The notes: generated from the sequence alone by a model not told the origin. 64,000 nucleotides of DNA from Bradyrhizobium cajani (GCF_009759665.1 NZ_WQNE01000001.1:1-64000), one strand, 5' to 3'. Positions 19,022 through 28,752 are shown, counted from the stretch's first letter. Numbers and translations are program-made.

Positions 19022-19723
19022 ATGAACGCCGCCTCCTACGTCATTCCCCTTCCGCCCCAGGCTTCGCTTCCCGTCGTCGGCGAAAGCGGCCGCTATCCGG
19101 TGCGCCGCATCTGGTGCGTCGGCCGCAACTATCTCGAGCACATCCGCGAGATGGGCAATGACGAGCGTGCCCCACCGTTCTTCTTCGCCAAGCACGCCGA
19201 CATGCTGGTCCCCGATGGCGCCACCATCCCCTATCCGCCGCTGACCAAGGATCTGCATCACGAGGTCGAGCTGATCGTCGCGATGAAGAGCGGCGGGCTG
19301 AACATCCCGGCCGACAAGGCGCTCGATCACGTCTACGGTTATGCCGTCGGCATCGACCTCACCCGCCGCGACCTCCAGATCGCCTCGCGCAAGAAGGAGC
19401 GGCCGTGGGAGATCGGCAAGTCATTCGATGGCTCCGCCCCGTGCTCCGCGATTCAGCCGGCCTCGAAGATCGGCCATCCCGCCAAGGGCAAGATCTGGCT
19501 CACGGTCAACGGCAAGGAAGCCCAGAAGGGCGACCTCACCGAATTGATCTGGAATGTGCCGGAGATCATCTGGCAGCTCTCGCAGCAGGTGAAGCTCGCC
19601 GCCGGCGACATCATCATGACGGGCACGCCGGCCGGCGTGTCGCAGCTCCAGCCGGGCGACAAACTCGAATGCGGCGTCGACGGCGTCGGCACGCTGAAGG
19701 TGAGCATCGGCCAGCCCGAGTAA
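19022..19723 (+). CDS. fumarylacetoacetate hydrolase family protein
   Basis: FAH-superfamily enzyme of 233 aa, the compact class that includes acylpyruvases and fumarylpyruvate hydrolases. The opening VRRIWCVGRNYLEH is conserved. The metal ligands are in DLHHEVELIVAM near residues 78-88, and IIMTGTPAGVSQLQPGD near 200 is the C-terminal signature. The substrate is probably a 2-oxo acid such as oxaloacetate, acylpyruvate or fumarylpyruvate. It is followed by a strong terminator. Confidence 0.88.
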   Translation: MNAASYVIPLPPQASLPVVGESGRYPVRRIWCVGRNYLEHIREMGNDERAPPFFFAKHADMLVPDGATIPYPPLTKDLHHEVELIVAMKSGGLNIPADKALDHVYGYAVGIDLTRRDLQIASRKKERPWEIGKSFDGSAPCSAIQPASKIGHPAKGKIWLTVNGKEAQKGDLTELIWNVPEIIWQLSQQVKLAAGDIIMTGTPAGVSQLQPGDKLECGVDGVGTLKVSIGQPE

Positions 19724-19745
19724 GCGGCACGCCCCCTGAAAATCG

Positions 19746-19777
19746 AAAGGCCCCGAATGCTTCGGGGCCTTTTTGTT
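19746..19777 (+). terminator. rho-independent terminator
   Basis: AAAGGCCCCGAA-tgc-TTCGGGGCCTTT forms a 12-bp stem with a 3-base loop, followed by a T-rich tail. It starts 22 bases after the FAH gene stop. The stem could also work for the convergent NTF2-like gene on the other strand. Confidence 0.9.
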
Positions 19778-19778
19778 T

Positions 19779-20237
19779 CTACCGGGCCTTCACCGGCCGG
19801 TTGGCGTGGCTCGCCTGCGGCACACCGCGGTTGAGCGACATGTGCGAGTGGACGCACAGCCAGCCATTTCCGCTCTTTGAAAACACCATGGTGGCGCGGC
19901 CGGGGCGCGCAAATGTGCTGCCGTCGAGATGATAGCCCGTGCTCGTCCACGGCGCGATCACGGTCACCATCGCGCCGTCGGGCGAAGCCAGGATCGAGGC
20001 CTGCTCGATCACGAAGCGGAAGTCGCTCGTCTTCGGCCAGACGTTGTCCCACTGCGTCGAGACCCATTGATCGATGCCGGGGATGACATCGTTGTGCGTG
20101 CCGAAGGCAAGCACATCCGGATGGAACAGTGGCTTGGCCGAGGCATAGTCGACCTCGCGGACATAGCCCGCGAAGGTCTCCAGCCACTCGCGGAAGAATT
20201 GCGCTGTCTCGGTGTTCGCGGTCGGCAAGGACGCCAT
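19779..20237 (-). CDS. SnoaL/NTF2-like protein
   Basis: Small alpha-plus-beta protein of 152 aa with the cone-shaped NTF2-like pattern: an N-terminal helix pair (AQFFREWLETF), then LFHPDVLAFGTH and a C-terminal beta sheet ending in GNGWLCVHSHMSL. Members may be enzymes or ligand-binding proteins, so no reaction is assigned. The ATG at 20237 is preferred because GGAG lies six bases upstream; a second ATG lies 12 bases earlier. It is a single-gene unit, convergent with the FAH gene. Confidence 0.75.
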   Translation of the reverse strand: MASLPTANTETAQFFREWLETFAGYVREVDYASAKPLFHPDVLAFGTHNDVIPGIDQWVSTQWDNVWPKTSDFRFVIEQASILASPDGAMVTVIAPWTSTGYHLDGSTFARPGRATMVFSKSGNGWLCVHSHMSLNRGVPQASHANRPVKAR

Positions 20238-20364
20238 TGCCTGCTCCATAGGCTACTACTCGATCACGGCAAACTTTGTTGCCACGGGGGAGACCGTCCA
20301 GCAAGGTATGTGATTTGAGAGCGCCGGTGCTCGAAAGCCGGGCCAATTTCAGGGAGCCAGACTC

Positions 20365-20907
20365 ATGAGACGCTTGCTTCTTCTTGCAGCCGCCCTCCTC
20401 GCGACGTTCAGCGCCGCCAGCGCGCAGTCCAGCCAGCCCTATGGCGGCCTCGAACAGCGCCCGATCAAGGCGCTGTCGCATCAGCAGGTCGACGATCTCC
20501 GCGGCGGACGCGGCATGGGCCTGGCGCTTGCCGCCGAACTCAATGGCTATCCCGGTCCGAGCCACGTTCTCGAGCTCGGTGACCGCCTCGACCTCACTGC
20601 AGATCAACGCGTCCAGGTTCAGCGCCTGTTCGATCAGATGAAGCAGGAGGCGATCCCGCTGGGTCACAAGCTCGTCGCGCAAGAAAGAGAGTTGGACAAT
20701 CTGTTCGCGACCCGCGCTGTGACATCGGAGTCACTCAAGACGACGATCGCCGCCATCGCGGAGACGCAGGGACAGCTCCGCGAGAGCCATCTCAAGTATC
20801 ATTTGTCGACGGCCGCCCTGCTCAACCAGGGCCAGATGCAGCGATACGCGGAGCTGCGTGGCTATCAGCGCGCGGATGACACCGGCGGGCACAAGCACCG
20901 CCACTAG
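20365..20907 (+). CDS. Spy/CpxP-like periplasmic protein
   Basis: Exported protein of 180 aa. A clear Sec signal peptide (RRLLLLAAALLATFSAASA) is cleaved near residues 20/21. The mature part is helical, with LTADQRVQVQRLFDQM and a long Gln/Glu-rich helix, in the manner of Spy/CpxP or heavy-metal-resistance periplasmic proteins. The C-terminus is His-rich (GGHKHRH), suggesting metal binding. GGGAG precedes the ATG. A chaperone or metal-stress role is an inference; no regulator lies beside it. Confidence 0.75.
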   Translation: MRRLLLLAAALLATFSAASAQSSQPYGGLEQRPIKALSHQQVDDLRGGRGMGLALAAELNGYPGPSHVLELGDRLDLTADQRVQVQRLFDQMKQEAIPLGHKLVAQERELDNLFATRAVTSESLKTTIAAIAETQGQLRESHLKYHLSTAALLNQGQMQRYAELRGYQRADDTGGHKHRH

Positions 20908-20915
20908 GCAGGTGC

Positions 20916-20997
20916 CGTAGGGCGGATTAGCGCAGCGCAATCCGTCAATCTCGTCACGCCGCAAAGGTGGATTACGCTTTCGCTAATCCACCCTACG
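20916..20997. repeat. REP-like inverted repeat
   Basis: CGTAGGGCGGATTAGCG at the left end and CGCTAATCCACCCTACG at the right end are complementary at 16 of 17 positions, with a second inner pair (CGCAATCC/GGATTACG). The 82-bp element fills the gap between two convergent genes and ends 13 bases from the lpxO stop codon. It looks like a dispersed palindromic element that can form a long hairpin. Confidence 0.8.
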
Positions 20998-21010
20998 CAG
21001 CAAGCGCCGA

Positions 21011-21940
21011 TCACCGCAACGCCGACAGCACGATGAGGCCGAGGATCAGCGCCATCAGCGAATACTTCAACATATAGTAGACGTTGCGGTTCCACTCCTT
21101 GACCTTGCGGCTGGCGAGATGGATCTCGTAGAGCTTGCCGAACACCTTGTTGAGCACGCCGACATTCTCGCCGTCGACGTTCTGGGTCGCCGACGCCTTG
21201 ACGATGTGGTGGCTGACCCAGCGGTTGATCGCGGTCATGAAGCCGAACTTCATCGGACGCTCGACGTCGCAGAACAGGATGATGCGGTTGACGTCGGTCG
21301 CGTTCTCCGCGCTGTGGATGAAGGTCTCGTCGAACATGAAGGCTTCGCCGTCGCGCCAGACGCATTCGACGCCGTCGACGAGAATCCGGCACTTGTTCGA
21401 GTTCGGCGTCACGAGGCCGAGGTGATAGCGCAGCGAACCCGCGAAGGGATCGCGATGGGCACCGAGCTTGCCGCCCGGCGGCAGCATCGCGAACATCGCG
21501 CCATGGACGCTCGGGATCGAGTTGAGCAGCTCCACGGTCTTCGGGCACAGCGTGCGCGCCGAGGGCAGGAAGTCGTCGTACCATTTCAGGTAAAACCGCT
21601 TCCAGCCGCTCTTGAAGAAGGAGTAGAAGCCCCAGTCGTTGTTCTTCGCCGCCGCGCGGATGAAGCCTTCGTCGAACAGGCGCACGGCCTCGTCGCGGAT
21701 GGTCTCCCAGTTCTCGCTGAGCGGCTTGAGCTCGGGAAACTGCTCGACCGAGATCACCGGCTTGTTGGGCACGGCCGAGCCGGCATACATCAGCACATTG
21801 TAGGGCGCGAGATAGGTCGAGTGATCGCCGAGCTGGCGCGCGAAGCGCAGCCGCTGCTTGCCGCGGAAGTGAACATAAATCGTCGAGGCCGCAAGCACAT
21901 AGAGAACGATGAGCTGCGGAGCAAAAAGCTGTTTCAGCAT
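21011..21940 (-). CDS. lpxO: LpxO-like lipid A 2-hydroxylase (aspartyl/asparaginyl beta-hydroxylase family)
   Basis: Fe(II)/2-oxoglutarate dioxygenase of 309 aa closely following the enterobacterial LpxO layout. It has one N-terminal membrane segment, then RQLGDHSTYLAPYN, FFKSGWKRFYLKWY, and the catalytic region with HRDPFAGSLRYH, DGEAFMFDETFIH and NRIILFCD (His/Asp/His metal ligands and the 2-oxoglutarate-binding region). A C-terminal hydrophobic segment closes the protein. It should hydroxylate the 2-position of a secondary acyl chain of lipid A at the inner membrane. The start at 21940 matches the family length; a start 15 codons earlier is possible. Confidence 0.9.
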   Translation of the reverse strand: MLKQLFAPQLIVLYVLAASTIYVHFRGKQRLRFARQLGDHSTYLAPYNVLMYAGSAVPNKPVISVEQFPELKPLSENWETIRDEAVRLFDEGFIRAAAKNNDWGFYSFFKSGWKRFYLKWYDDFLPSARTLCPKTVELLNSIPSVHGAMFAMLPPGGKLGAHRDPFAGSLRYHLGLVTPNSNKCRILVDGVECVWRDGEAFMFDETFIHSAENATDVNRIILFCDVERPMKFGFMTAINRWVSHHIVKASATQNVDGENVGVLNKVFGKLYEIHLASRKVKEWNRNVYYMLKYSLMALILGLIVLSALR

Positions 21941-22082
21941 TTCCCCAATCCCAGGTGACCCAGCCGGGACGTCGTGTAGCCCCACCCGGCCCGAGCGGCA
22001 AGAAAATCACCGCTAGGTTGTGGTCACGCTGGCGAGAGCGCGGGGACGAAACCTGGGCCGAACCGGACCGGAACGAGCCGAA

Positions 22083-22238
22083 TCACGCCCGGGACAGCGC
22101 CTGGAGACCCTTGAAGGTCAAGCGCTTGGGGTCGGTGACGCCGGCGAGATAGAGCCGGCGGATGAAGGCGATGACGGCGTCACGGTCGCAATCGGTCAGC
22201 GCGACGACGGCGTCGACTGCGATTCTCTGGGCTTCCAT
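22083..22238 (-). CDS. small hypothetical protein, 51 aa
   Basis: A short frame opening MEAQRIAVDAVVAL and ending KGLQALSRA, with no low-complexity bias. The ATG is preceded by GAGG at eight bases, a good ribosome site, and Met-Glu-Ala codon usage is like the neighbouring genes. It has an amphipathic helical pattern (RDAVIAFIRRLYLAGV). No family recognised. It stands alone in a 550-base gap between lpxO and the phasin gene. Confidence 0.55.
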   Translation of the reverse strand: MEAQRIAVDAVVALTDCDRDAVIAFIRRLYLAGVTDPKRLTFKGLQALSRA

Positions 22239-22383
22239 TGGGCTTACCTCGGCCTTGCGAGCAACCCCGGCCGAGACAGGCTAGGACTCATCCGTAAATC
22301 CGGCGTTAACCGTTCGGCAGCATCACCGATTCAGTCCGGCGGCCGTATACGCAAAACTACGCATTGCCGGGCGCGCTAGCAGC

Positions 22384-22480
22384 TCAGCGCCCGCCGATGC
22401 TCTTCTTCAGCAGCGAAAAATGCTTCTTCAGCCGGGGCACGGCAAAGTCGGTGAAGGCACGCACCTTCGGCACGGCAGGC
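22384..22480 (-). pseudogene. 3' remnant of a LysR-family regulator
   Basis: The minus strand reads PAVPKVRAFTDFAVPRLKKH and then FSLLKKSIGGR before a stop at 22384. This is a normal LysR C-terminal tail (LP-x-VRAFTDF). Only about 31 residues remain. The homology ends at about 22480, nine bases before the phasin gene stop, so the rest of the regulator was lost at this junction. Confidence 0.6.
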
Positions 22481-22488
22481 GATCCGCG

Positions 22489-23118
22489 CTACCTGGCACC
22501 GGGCTTTGTCATGTTTTGAGCAAACGATCTCAGCAGCTCGGTTTGCTTCAGGACCAACTCACATTGCGTTCGCGCGTGCGTACTCGACAGCTCAACCAAT
22601 TCCGCCAGCGTTCTCGCACGGCCCAATTCCCGCGCATAATCCAAGGTCGCGCCCGCATTCACTTTCATCAGTTCGAGCACGATGGTGCGACACTCGGCTG
22701 CCGTTCCGATCGCCTCGATGAGGTGGCTTTCCGCGGCGGCGACTCCTCCGGCCTCCGATGTCCCACCGGCCTTTGTCTTGGCGAGGTCCCTGGCATAGTC
22801 CAGCGCGGCGTGAACACCAGCCTTCATGCCGTCCAAAGCACGGACCTGACAATCCCTGGCGATGTCCACGATGAGATCAGTCGTGGTGCTGGCCGGAGGT
22901 TCGGGTCTTGCAGCGACGGTGGCCGCTTCTTGTGTCGGAACAGTCATCGGGGCAGGCGCCGCGTGCGCGATCGGTGGCGCATCTTGAGGGAAGGCCGAGC
23001 CCGGAGGCATCGTCAAGCCCTCGTCGACGGCACGGCTCACTTCCGCCGCGAGCTCCACCAGCGAGCGACGCCTGGCGCGCGCAACATCAGCAGGCTGTCT
23101 TGAGCGCGGCTTGCCCAT
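22489..23118 (-). CDS. phasin-domain protein
   Basis: Protein of 209 aa. The C-terminal 100 residues match the phasin_2 pattern: paired helices with LDYARDLAKTK and LDYARELGRARTLAELVELSSTHARTQCE. The N-terminal 95 residues are basic at first (GKPRSRQPADVARARRRS) and then Pro/Ala-rich and probably disordered. Phasins coat polyhydroxyalkanoate granules. The gene overlaps the upstream parA by 32 bases, so the products are probably made together. The basic N-terminus could bind DNA or ParA. A start further inside the frame is possible. Confidence 0.7.
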   Translation of the reverse strand: MGKPRSRQPADVARARRRSLVELAAEVSRAVDEGLTMPPGSAFPQDAPPIAHAAPAPMTVPTQEAATVAARPEPPASTTTDLIVDIARDCQVRALDGMKAGVHAALDYARDLAKTKAGGTSEAGGVAAAESHLIEAIGTAAECRTIVLELMKVNAGATLDYARELGRARTLAELVELSSTHARTQCELVLKQTELLRSFAQNMTKPGAR

Positions 23119-23749
23119 GATCATTCGACTCCACGATAAGGCGCTCCGAGATCCAACCCCACAGGGCCACAACCTCCTCCGAGGCTTTTCCCTCCGGCGC
23201 GAACTCCGTCACGCCCAGCCCTGCCCCGAGCGCATCCTGGTGGTCGTTACGCTGGCCAATGAACGGGAGTGCAAGCACGCCGAGCGAGTTGAGCGATGTG
23301 GCAGCTTCGCTCAGCCGGCACCCCCGTGTGGGCGTCTGATTGAGGATGAAGGCAAACCGGCGATTGAACCTGCGAATGGCGACCAGCGTAGGTACTGCGG
23401 CTTCAATATCGGCCGGGCTCGGACGCGCCGGGATGAGACAAAGATCGGCACTGGCAATGGCGCGCGTCGCCAAGGCATTGTTCGTGGCGGCTGTATCGAT
23501 GATTGCGAGCCAGACCCCTTCGGCCCGGAGGTGGGATATCATCGGCTCGACTTCCGCGATATCGGCAACGCGATCGACGCGAGGGTAGACGCCACCTCGC
23601 CGCTCTTTCCATTTCGAGATCGTGCCTTGAGCGTCCGCCTCAACGAGAGCGACACGTTCTCCACGCTGCATCGCTGCCACTGCCAATCCAACGGACAGCG
23701 TGCTCTTACCGCTTCCGCCTTTCTGCGTGACCAGAGCAAGGACGTACAT
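23087..23749 (-). CDS. ParA/MinD-like ATPase
   Basis: Deviant Walker ATPase of 220 aa. The motif KGGSGKST is at residues 10-17, with the signature lysine preceding GG. ADAQGTISKW follows at the A' motif and AIIDTAA at Walker B. It lacks the N-terminal HTH of plasmid ParA, so it is of the small chromosomal cargo-positioning type. No ParB or parS is seen nearby. The next gene overlaps it and encodes a phasin, which points to a granule rather than DNA as cargo. The start at 23749 removes an unsupported N-terminal extension. Confidence 0.85.
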   Translation of the reverse strand: MYVLALVTQKGGSGKSTLSVGLAVAAMQRGERVALVEADAQGTISKWKERRGGVYPRVDRVADIAEVEPMISHLRAEGVWLAIIDTAATNNALATRAIASADLCLIPARPSPADIEAAVPTLVAIRRFNRRFAFILNQTPTRGCRLSEAATSLNSLGVLALPFIGQRNDHQDALGAGLGVTEFAPEGKASEEVVALWGWISERLIVESNDHGQAALKTAC

Positions 23750-23891
23750 GTCCCACGTTCTCCTCAAGACGGTATCGACGCGGAACTCAGACGGAGTTGG
23801 AAATAAATTTTTTGCGACGCAAAAATACTACTTCAGGTCGCGATTCGTCTCAAGCGACCGCGAGCCTCCTCCGGCACTCTACGTAGCATGA

Positions 23892-25358
23892 TCAGGAATA
23901 TTGCATCACGCCGTCGTCGATCCGGCCGAAGCGGAGGGAGACGATGTCGAGCGCATAGTTCTGGTGAAGCCGCCACGGCCGCTTGGAACCCTGCTTCGGC
24001 ATCTTCGCGACCGAGCGCTGCACGTAGCCCGAGGTGAAATCGAGCGACGGCTGCGCGGTGATCGTCAGATCGTCATTGTGTGGCACGCACTGGCGGAAAT
24101 TGTGCCGGTCCATGTAGTTGATGAGACGGCTGACATATTCGCAGGTGAGATCGCATTTCAGCGTCCACGACGCGTTGGTGTAGCCGAAGGCCGAAGCCAT
24201 GTTCGGCACGTCGGCATACATCATGCCCTTGTAGGTCAGCGTCGTGGCGAAATCGACGGCACGGCCGTCGACGCTGACGTCGAGGCCGCCGACGACCTGG
24301 AGCACGAGCCCCGTCGCGGTCACGATGATGTCGGCCGCGAGTTCGCTGCCGTCCTTCAGGCGGATGCCGTCGCGCGTGAACGTGTCGATCTCGTTGGTGA
24401 CGACGGAGGCGCGCTGCTCGCGGATCGCCTTGAACAAATCGCCATCTGGCACGAGGCAGAGCCGCTGGTCCCAGGGATTGTAGCGCGGCGTGAAATGGGT
24501 CGCGACGTCGTAGTCGGGGCCGAGCGCCATCTGCACGCCCTTGAGGATGAGGTCCTTCACCTTCGCGGGTCGGCGCCGGCTGAGCTGGAAGAAGAACATC
24601 CCCCACATCACGTTGCGCCAGCGGATCAAATGATACGCCAGCCGTGCCGGCAGATTGCGGCGCAGCTTGTTGGCGACGGGATCCTGCGCGGGACGTGACA
24701 CCACGTAGGTCGGCGAGCGCTGGAGCATGGTGACCTGCGCAGCCTTCTTGGCAAGCTCCGGCACCAGCGTCACCGCGGTCGCGCCCGAGCCGATCACGAC
24801 GACGCGCTTGCCCGCATAGTCGATGTCTTCGGTCCATTTCTGCGGATGCACGATGCGGCCGGCGAAATCTCCGACGCCCTTGAACTCCGGGGTGTAGCCC
24901 GCCTCGTATTTGTAGTAGCCCGAGCACATGAACAGGAAATTGCAGGTGAAGCGCACGAGCTCGGTCGCGCCCTCGCCTGTCGTGCGCTCGGCTTCGATCG
25001 TCCAGCGCGCCTCAGGCGTCGACCACGCCGCACGCCTGACGCGATGGCGAAAGCGGATGTGCTTCGCGATGCCGTTCTCGGCCGCGGTCTCGCGCACATA
25101 GTTCAGGATCTGCGGCCCGTCAGCGATCGCCTTCGGATCGGTCCACGGCTTGAACGAATAGCCGAGCGTGAACATGTCGCTGTCGGAGCGGATGCCGGGA
25201 TAGCGGAACAGGTCCCAGGTGCCGCCGATGCAGTCGCGGCCCTCCAGGATGACGTAGCTCTTGGTCGGGCACTTGGTCTGCAAGTGATATCCCGCGCCGA
25301 TGCCGGACAGGCCGGCACCGACGATCAGCACGTCGAAATGTTCTTTGGCTTCGATCAT
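23892..25358 (-). CDS. flavin-containing / Baeyer-Villiger-type monooxygenase
   Basis: FAD- and NADPH-dependent monooxygenase of 488 aa. FAD motif GAGLSG is at 14-19, GGTWDLFRYPGIRSDSDM near 45-62, and the Baeyer-Villiger fingerprint F-x-G-x3-H-x3-W fits at 165-175 (F165, G167, H171, W175). The second nucleotide motif GSGATA starts at 190. It would insert oxygen beside a ketone or oxidise a hydrophobic substrate; the real substrate is unknown. The ATG at 25358 has GGAGGGAG upstream. The NTF2-like gene 50 bases upstream is on the same strand and probably in the same operon. Confidence 0.9.
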   Translation of the reverse strand: MIEAKEHFDVLIVGAGLSGIGAGYHLQTKCPTKSYVILEGRDCIGGTWDLFRYPGIRSDSDMFTLGYSFKPWTDPKAIADGPQILNYVRETAAENGIAKHIRFRHRVRRAAWSTPEARWTIEAERTTGEGATELVRFTCNFLFMCSGYYKYEAGYTPEFKGVGDFAGRIVHPQKWTEDIDYAGKRVVVIGSGATAVTLVPELAKKAAQVTMLQRSPTYVVSRPAQDPVANKLRRNLPARLAYHLIRWRNVMWGMFFFQLSRRRPAKVKDLILKGVQMALGPDYDVATHFTPRYNPWDQRLCLVPDGDLFKAIREQRASVVTNEIDTFTRDGIRLKDGSELAADIIVTATGLVLQVVGGLDVSVDGRAVDFATTLTYKGMMYADVPNMASAFGYTNASWTLKCDLTCEYVSRLINYMDRHNFRQCVPHNDDLTITAQPSLDFTSGYVQRSVAKMPKQGSKRPWRLHQNYALDIVSLRFGRIDDGVMQYS

Positions 25359-25408
25359 GGCGTTCTCCCTCCGCGCAGGATGGGCGGCGCCGCGCCGAAT
25401 TGCAACGG

Positions 25409-25828
25409 TCAGGGGATGGTGGCGCCATAGACACAGGCGGTGTCGAAATACTCGTGGAATTCGACCGCTTTCCCGTCCTTGAAGCGCCAGAAATCGACCT
25501 TCGGCGTTTTCGCGAGCTTCTTGGTCTTCTTGTTGATCCATGCGCATTCGCCGCGCGCGACGACGGCGTCACCTTGCGCGACGTATTCGTTCATCGTGTA
25601 ATACTGCATGCTCCAATCGGAGAGCAGGCCGTCGAAATAGCCACGCAGCTCGTTGCGATCGTCATAACGTTTGGCAAAAGGCACCGCTTCGGCTCCTCGC
25701 GGAATCGAGTCGAACTTGATCTGCGGACCAATGACGTTGTCGAACCAATAGTCGACGCTCGCACCCTTGCTGTCGTTCCACTGGCGATAGGCTTCCTTCA
25801 GCAGCTCAACGTTGGCTTCGCTGGACAT
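25409..25828 (-). CDS. NTF2-like / SnoaL-domain protein
   Basis: Small protein of 139 aa, with the SnoaL pattern ELLKEAYRQWND, YWFDNVIG, YVAQGDAVVARGECAWINKK and KVDFWRFKDGKAVEFHEYFDT. Members often pair with monooxygenases in degradation or biosynthesis clusters, which is the case here. No catalytic residue can be assigned with confidence. It stops 50 bases before the monooxygenase start. Confidence 0.8.
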   Translation of the reverse strand: MSSEANVELLKEAYRQWNDSKGASVDYWFDNVIGPQIKFDSIPRGAEAVPFAKRYDDRNELRGYFDGLLSDWSMQYYTMNEYVAQGDAVVARGECAWINKKTKKLAKTPKVDFWRFKDGKAVEFHEYFDTACVYGATIP

Positions 25829-25950
25829 CGCATTCCCTCCCTATGCATTCTGACAATAAATGTAGAAAAAGCGGCCGCCCGCTTCGGAAGTGGCAGGCTT
25901 GTTTCGGCTCTACCTGCGAGCGTATCATAGGGAGCGACAATAAAAACAGT

Positions 25951-25980
25951 AAAAAAGCCCCGGATCGCTCCGGGGCTTTG
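25951..25980 (-). terminator. rho-independent terminator of ahcY
   Basis: Read on the minus strand, AAAGCCCCGGAGCG pairs with the complementary arm CCGGGGCTTT, followed by a T-run (plus-strand AAAAAA at 25951-25956). It starts 23 bases after the ahcY stop, ahead of the NTF2-like gene. Confidence 0.85.
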
Positions 25981-26002
25981 ATCTCGCGACTTGAGGGCAA
26001 TC

Positions 26003-27424
26003 TCAGTAGCGGTAGTGGTCCGACTTGTACGGGCCTTCCTGCTTGACGCCGATGTAGTCGGCCTGGTCCTTGCGCAGCTCGGTGAGCTTGACGCCGATCT
26101 TGGCGAGGTGCAGGCGCGCGACCTTCTCGTCGAGCGTCTTCGGCAGCACGTAGACTTCCTTCTTGTACTTGCCGTCCTTGTTGTTGGCGAACAGCTCGAT
26201 CTGCGCCAGCGTCTGGTTGGTGAAGGACGCTGACATCACGAAGCTCGGGTGGCCCATGGCGTTGCCGAGGTTCACGAGGCGGCCTTCCGACAGCATGATG
26301 ATGCGGTGCTTGTCGGGAAACTCGATCTCGTCGACCTGCGGCTTGATGTTGGTCCACTTCAGATTGCGCAGAGACGCGATCTGGATCTCGTTGTCGAAGT
26401 GGCCGATGTTGCAGACGATGGCACGATCCTTCATCGCGCGCATGTGCTCGATGGTGATGATGTCCTTGTTGCCGGTCGCGGTGACGAAGATGTCGGCGCG
26501 GGGCGCCGCGTCTTCCATGGTCACGACCTCGTAGCCTTCCATCGCCGCCTGCAGCGCGCAGATCGGATCGACTTCCGACACCATGACGCGGCAGCCGGCC
26601 TGGCGCAGCGAGGCGGCCGAGCCCTTGCCGACGTCGCCGAAGCCGGCGACCATCGCGACCTTGCCCGACAGCATCACGTCGGTGCCGCGGCGGATGCCGT
26701 CGACCAGCGATTCACGGCAGCCATAGAGGTTGTCGAATTTCGACTTGGTGACGCTGTCGTTGACGTTGATCGCCGGCCACAGCAGCGTGCCGGCCTTCTG
26801 CATGTCATAGAGACGGTGCACGCCCGTGGTGGTCTCTTCGGAAACGCCCTTGATGCTCTTGGCGATCTCGGCGAAGTAGCCCTTCGGCTTTTCCTTGAGC
26901 TGCTTCTTCAGAAGCGCGAAGAAGACTTCCTCTTCCTCGGAGCCGGGCTTGTCGAGGAAGGCGGTGTCGCCGTTCTCGGCGCGCAGACCGAGATGGACGT
27001 ACATCGTGGCGTCGCCGCCGTCATCGAGGATCATGTTCGGGTGACCGCCGCCGTGCCAGTCGAACAGTTTTGCGGTGTAGTCCCAGTACTCGGTCAGCGT
27101 CTCGCCCTTGACGGCGAAGACGGGAATGCCGGCGGCTGCGATCGCCGCCGCGGCGTGGTCCTGCGTCGAATAGATGTTGCAGGAGACCCAGCGAATGTCG
27201 GCGCCGAGCGCGGCCAGCGTCTCGATCAGCACGCCGGTCTGGATCGTCATGTGCAGGGAGCCTGCGATGCGCGCGCCCTTCAACGGCTGCTTCGGGCCGA
27301 ACTCCTCGCGGGTGGCCATCAGGCCGGGCATCTCGGTCTCAGCGAGCGAGAGCTCCTTGCGGCCGAAATCGGCGAGCGAAATGTCCTTGACGATGTAATC
27401 GGTGAAGCCGGGCTTCGCGTTCAT
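26003..27424 (-). CDS. ahcY: adenosylhomocysteinase
   Basis: S-adenosylhomocysteine hydrolase of 473 aa, the normal bacterial length. It splits SAH to adenosine and homocysteine in the methionine cycle, using tightly bound NAD. The NAD motif GFGDVGKG is near residues 259-266, and the C-terminus KSDHYRY is family-typical. Also conserved is [21 protein letters not shown]. The leader before it holds a 93-bp palindromic repeat, and metK lies upstream on the same strand. Confidence 0.98.
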   Translation of the reverse strand: MNAKPGFTDYIVKDISLADFGRKELSLAETEMPGLMATREEFGPKQPLKGARIAGSLHMTIQTGVLIETLAALGADIRWVSCNIYSTQDHAAAAIAAAGIPVFAVKGETLTEYWDYTAKLFDWHGGGHPNMILDDGGDATMYVHLGLRAENGDTAFLDKPGSEEEEVFFALLKKQLKEKPKGYFAEIAKSIKGVSEETTTGVHRLYDMQKAGTLLWPAINVNDSVTKSKFDNLYGCRESLVDGIRRGTDVMLSGKVAMVAGFGDVGKGSAASLRQAGCRVMVSEVDPICALQAAMEGYEVVTMEDAAPRADIFVTATGNKDIITIEHMRAMKDRAIVCNIGHFDNEIQIASLRNLKWTNIKPQVDEIEFPDKHRIIMLSEGRLVNLGNAMGHPSFVMSASFTNQTLAQIELFANNKDGKYKKEVYVLPKTLDEKVARLHLAKIGVKLTELRKDQADYIGVKQEGPYKSDHYRY

Positions 27425-27447
27425 TGGGGGTTCCTGTTTGTTTGACT

Positions 27448-27540
27448 CGTCATTCCGGAGGCGCTCGTGAAACGAGCGAACCCGGAATCCTGAGGTTCGA
27501 GATTCCGGGTTCGCCGCTATCGCGGCGCCCCGGAATGACG
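27448..27540. repeat. 93-bp palindromic repeat, copy 1
   Basis: It begins CGTCATTCCGG and ends CCGGAATGACG, with internal GAACCCGGAATC facing GATTCCGGGTTCG. It fills the metK-ahcY gap. The same arrangement and length recur at 32065-32157 and 36752-36844. Confidence 0.85.
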
Positions 27541-27549
27541 CAAGAAAAC

Positions 27550-28746
<1,197 letters not shown>

Positions 28747-28752
28747 CAGTAA

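Noticed and set aside
17180..19330. Open frame of 716 codons on the minus strand
   Set aside because: Antisense to the ABC exporter and FAH gene, with composition of a shadow frame.
23087..23749. Plasmid partition locus or replication origin
   Set aside because: The ParA lacks the HTH and there is no ParB, parS repeat or Rep gene; the surroundings are chromosomal.
27448..27540. Possible SAH riboswitch before ahcY
   Set aside because: The palindrome here is one of three equal-length copies, two of them not near SAM genes, so it is a repeat and not a riboswitch.
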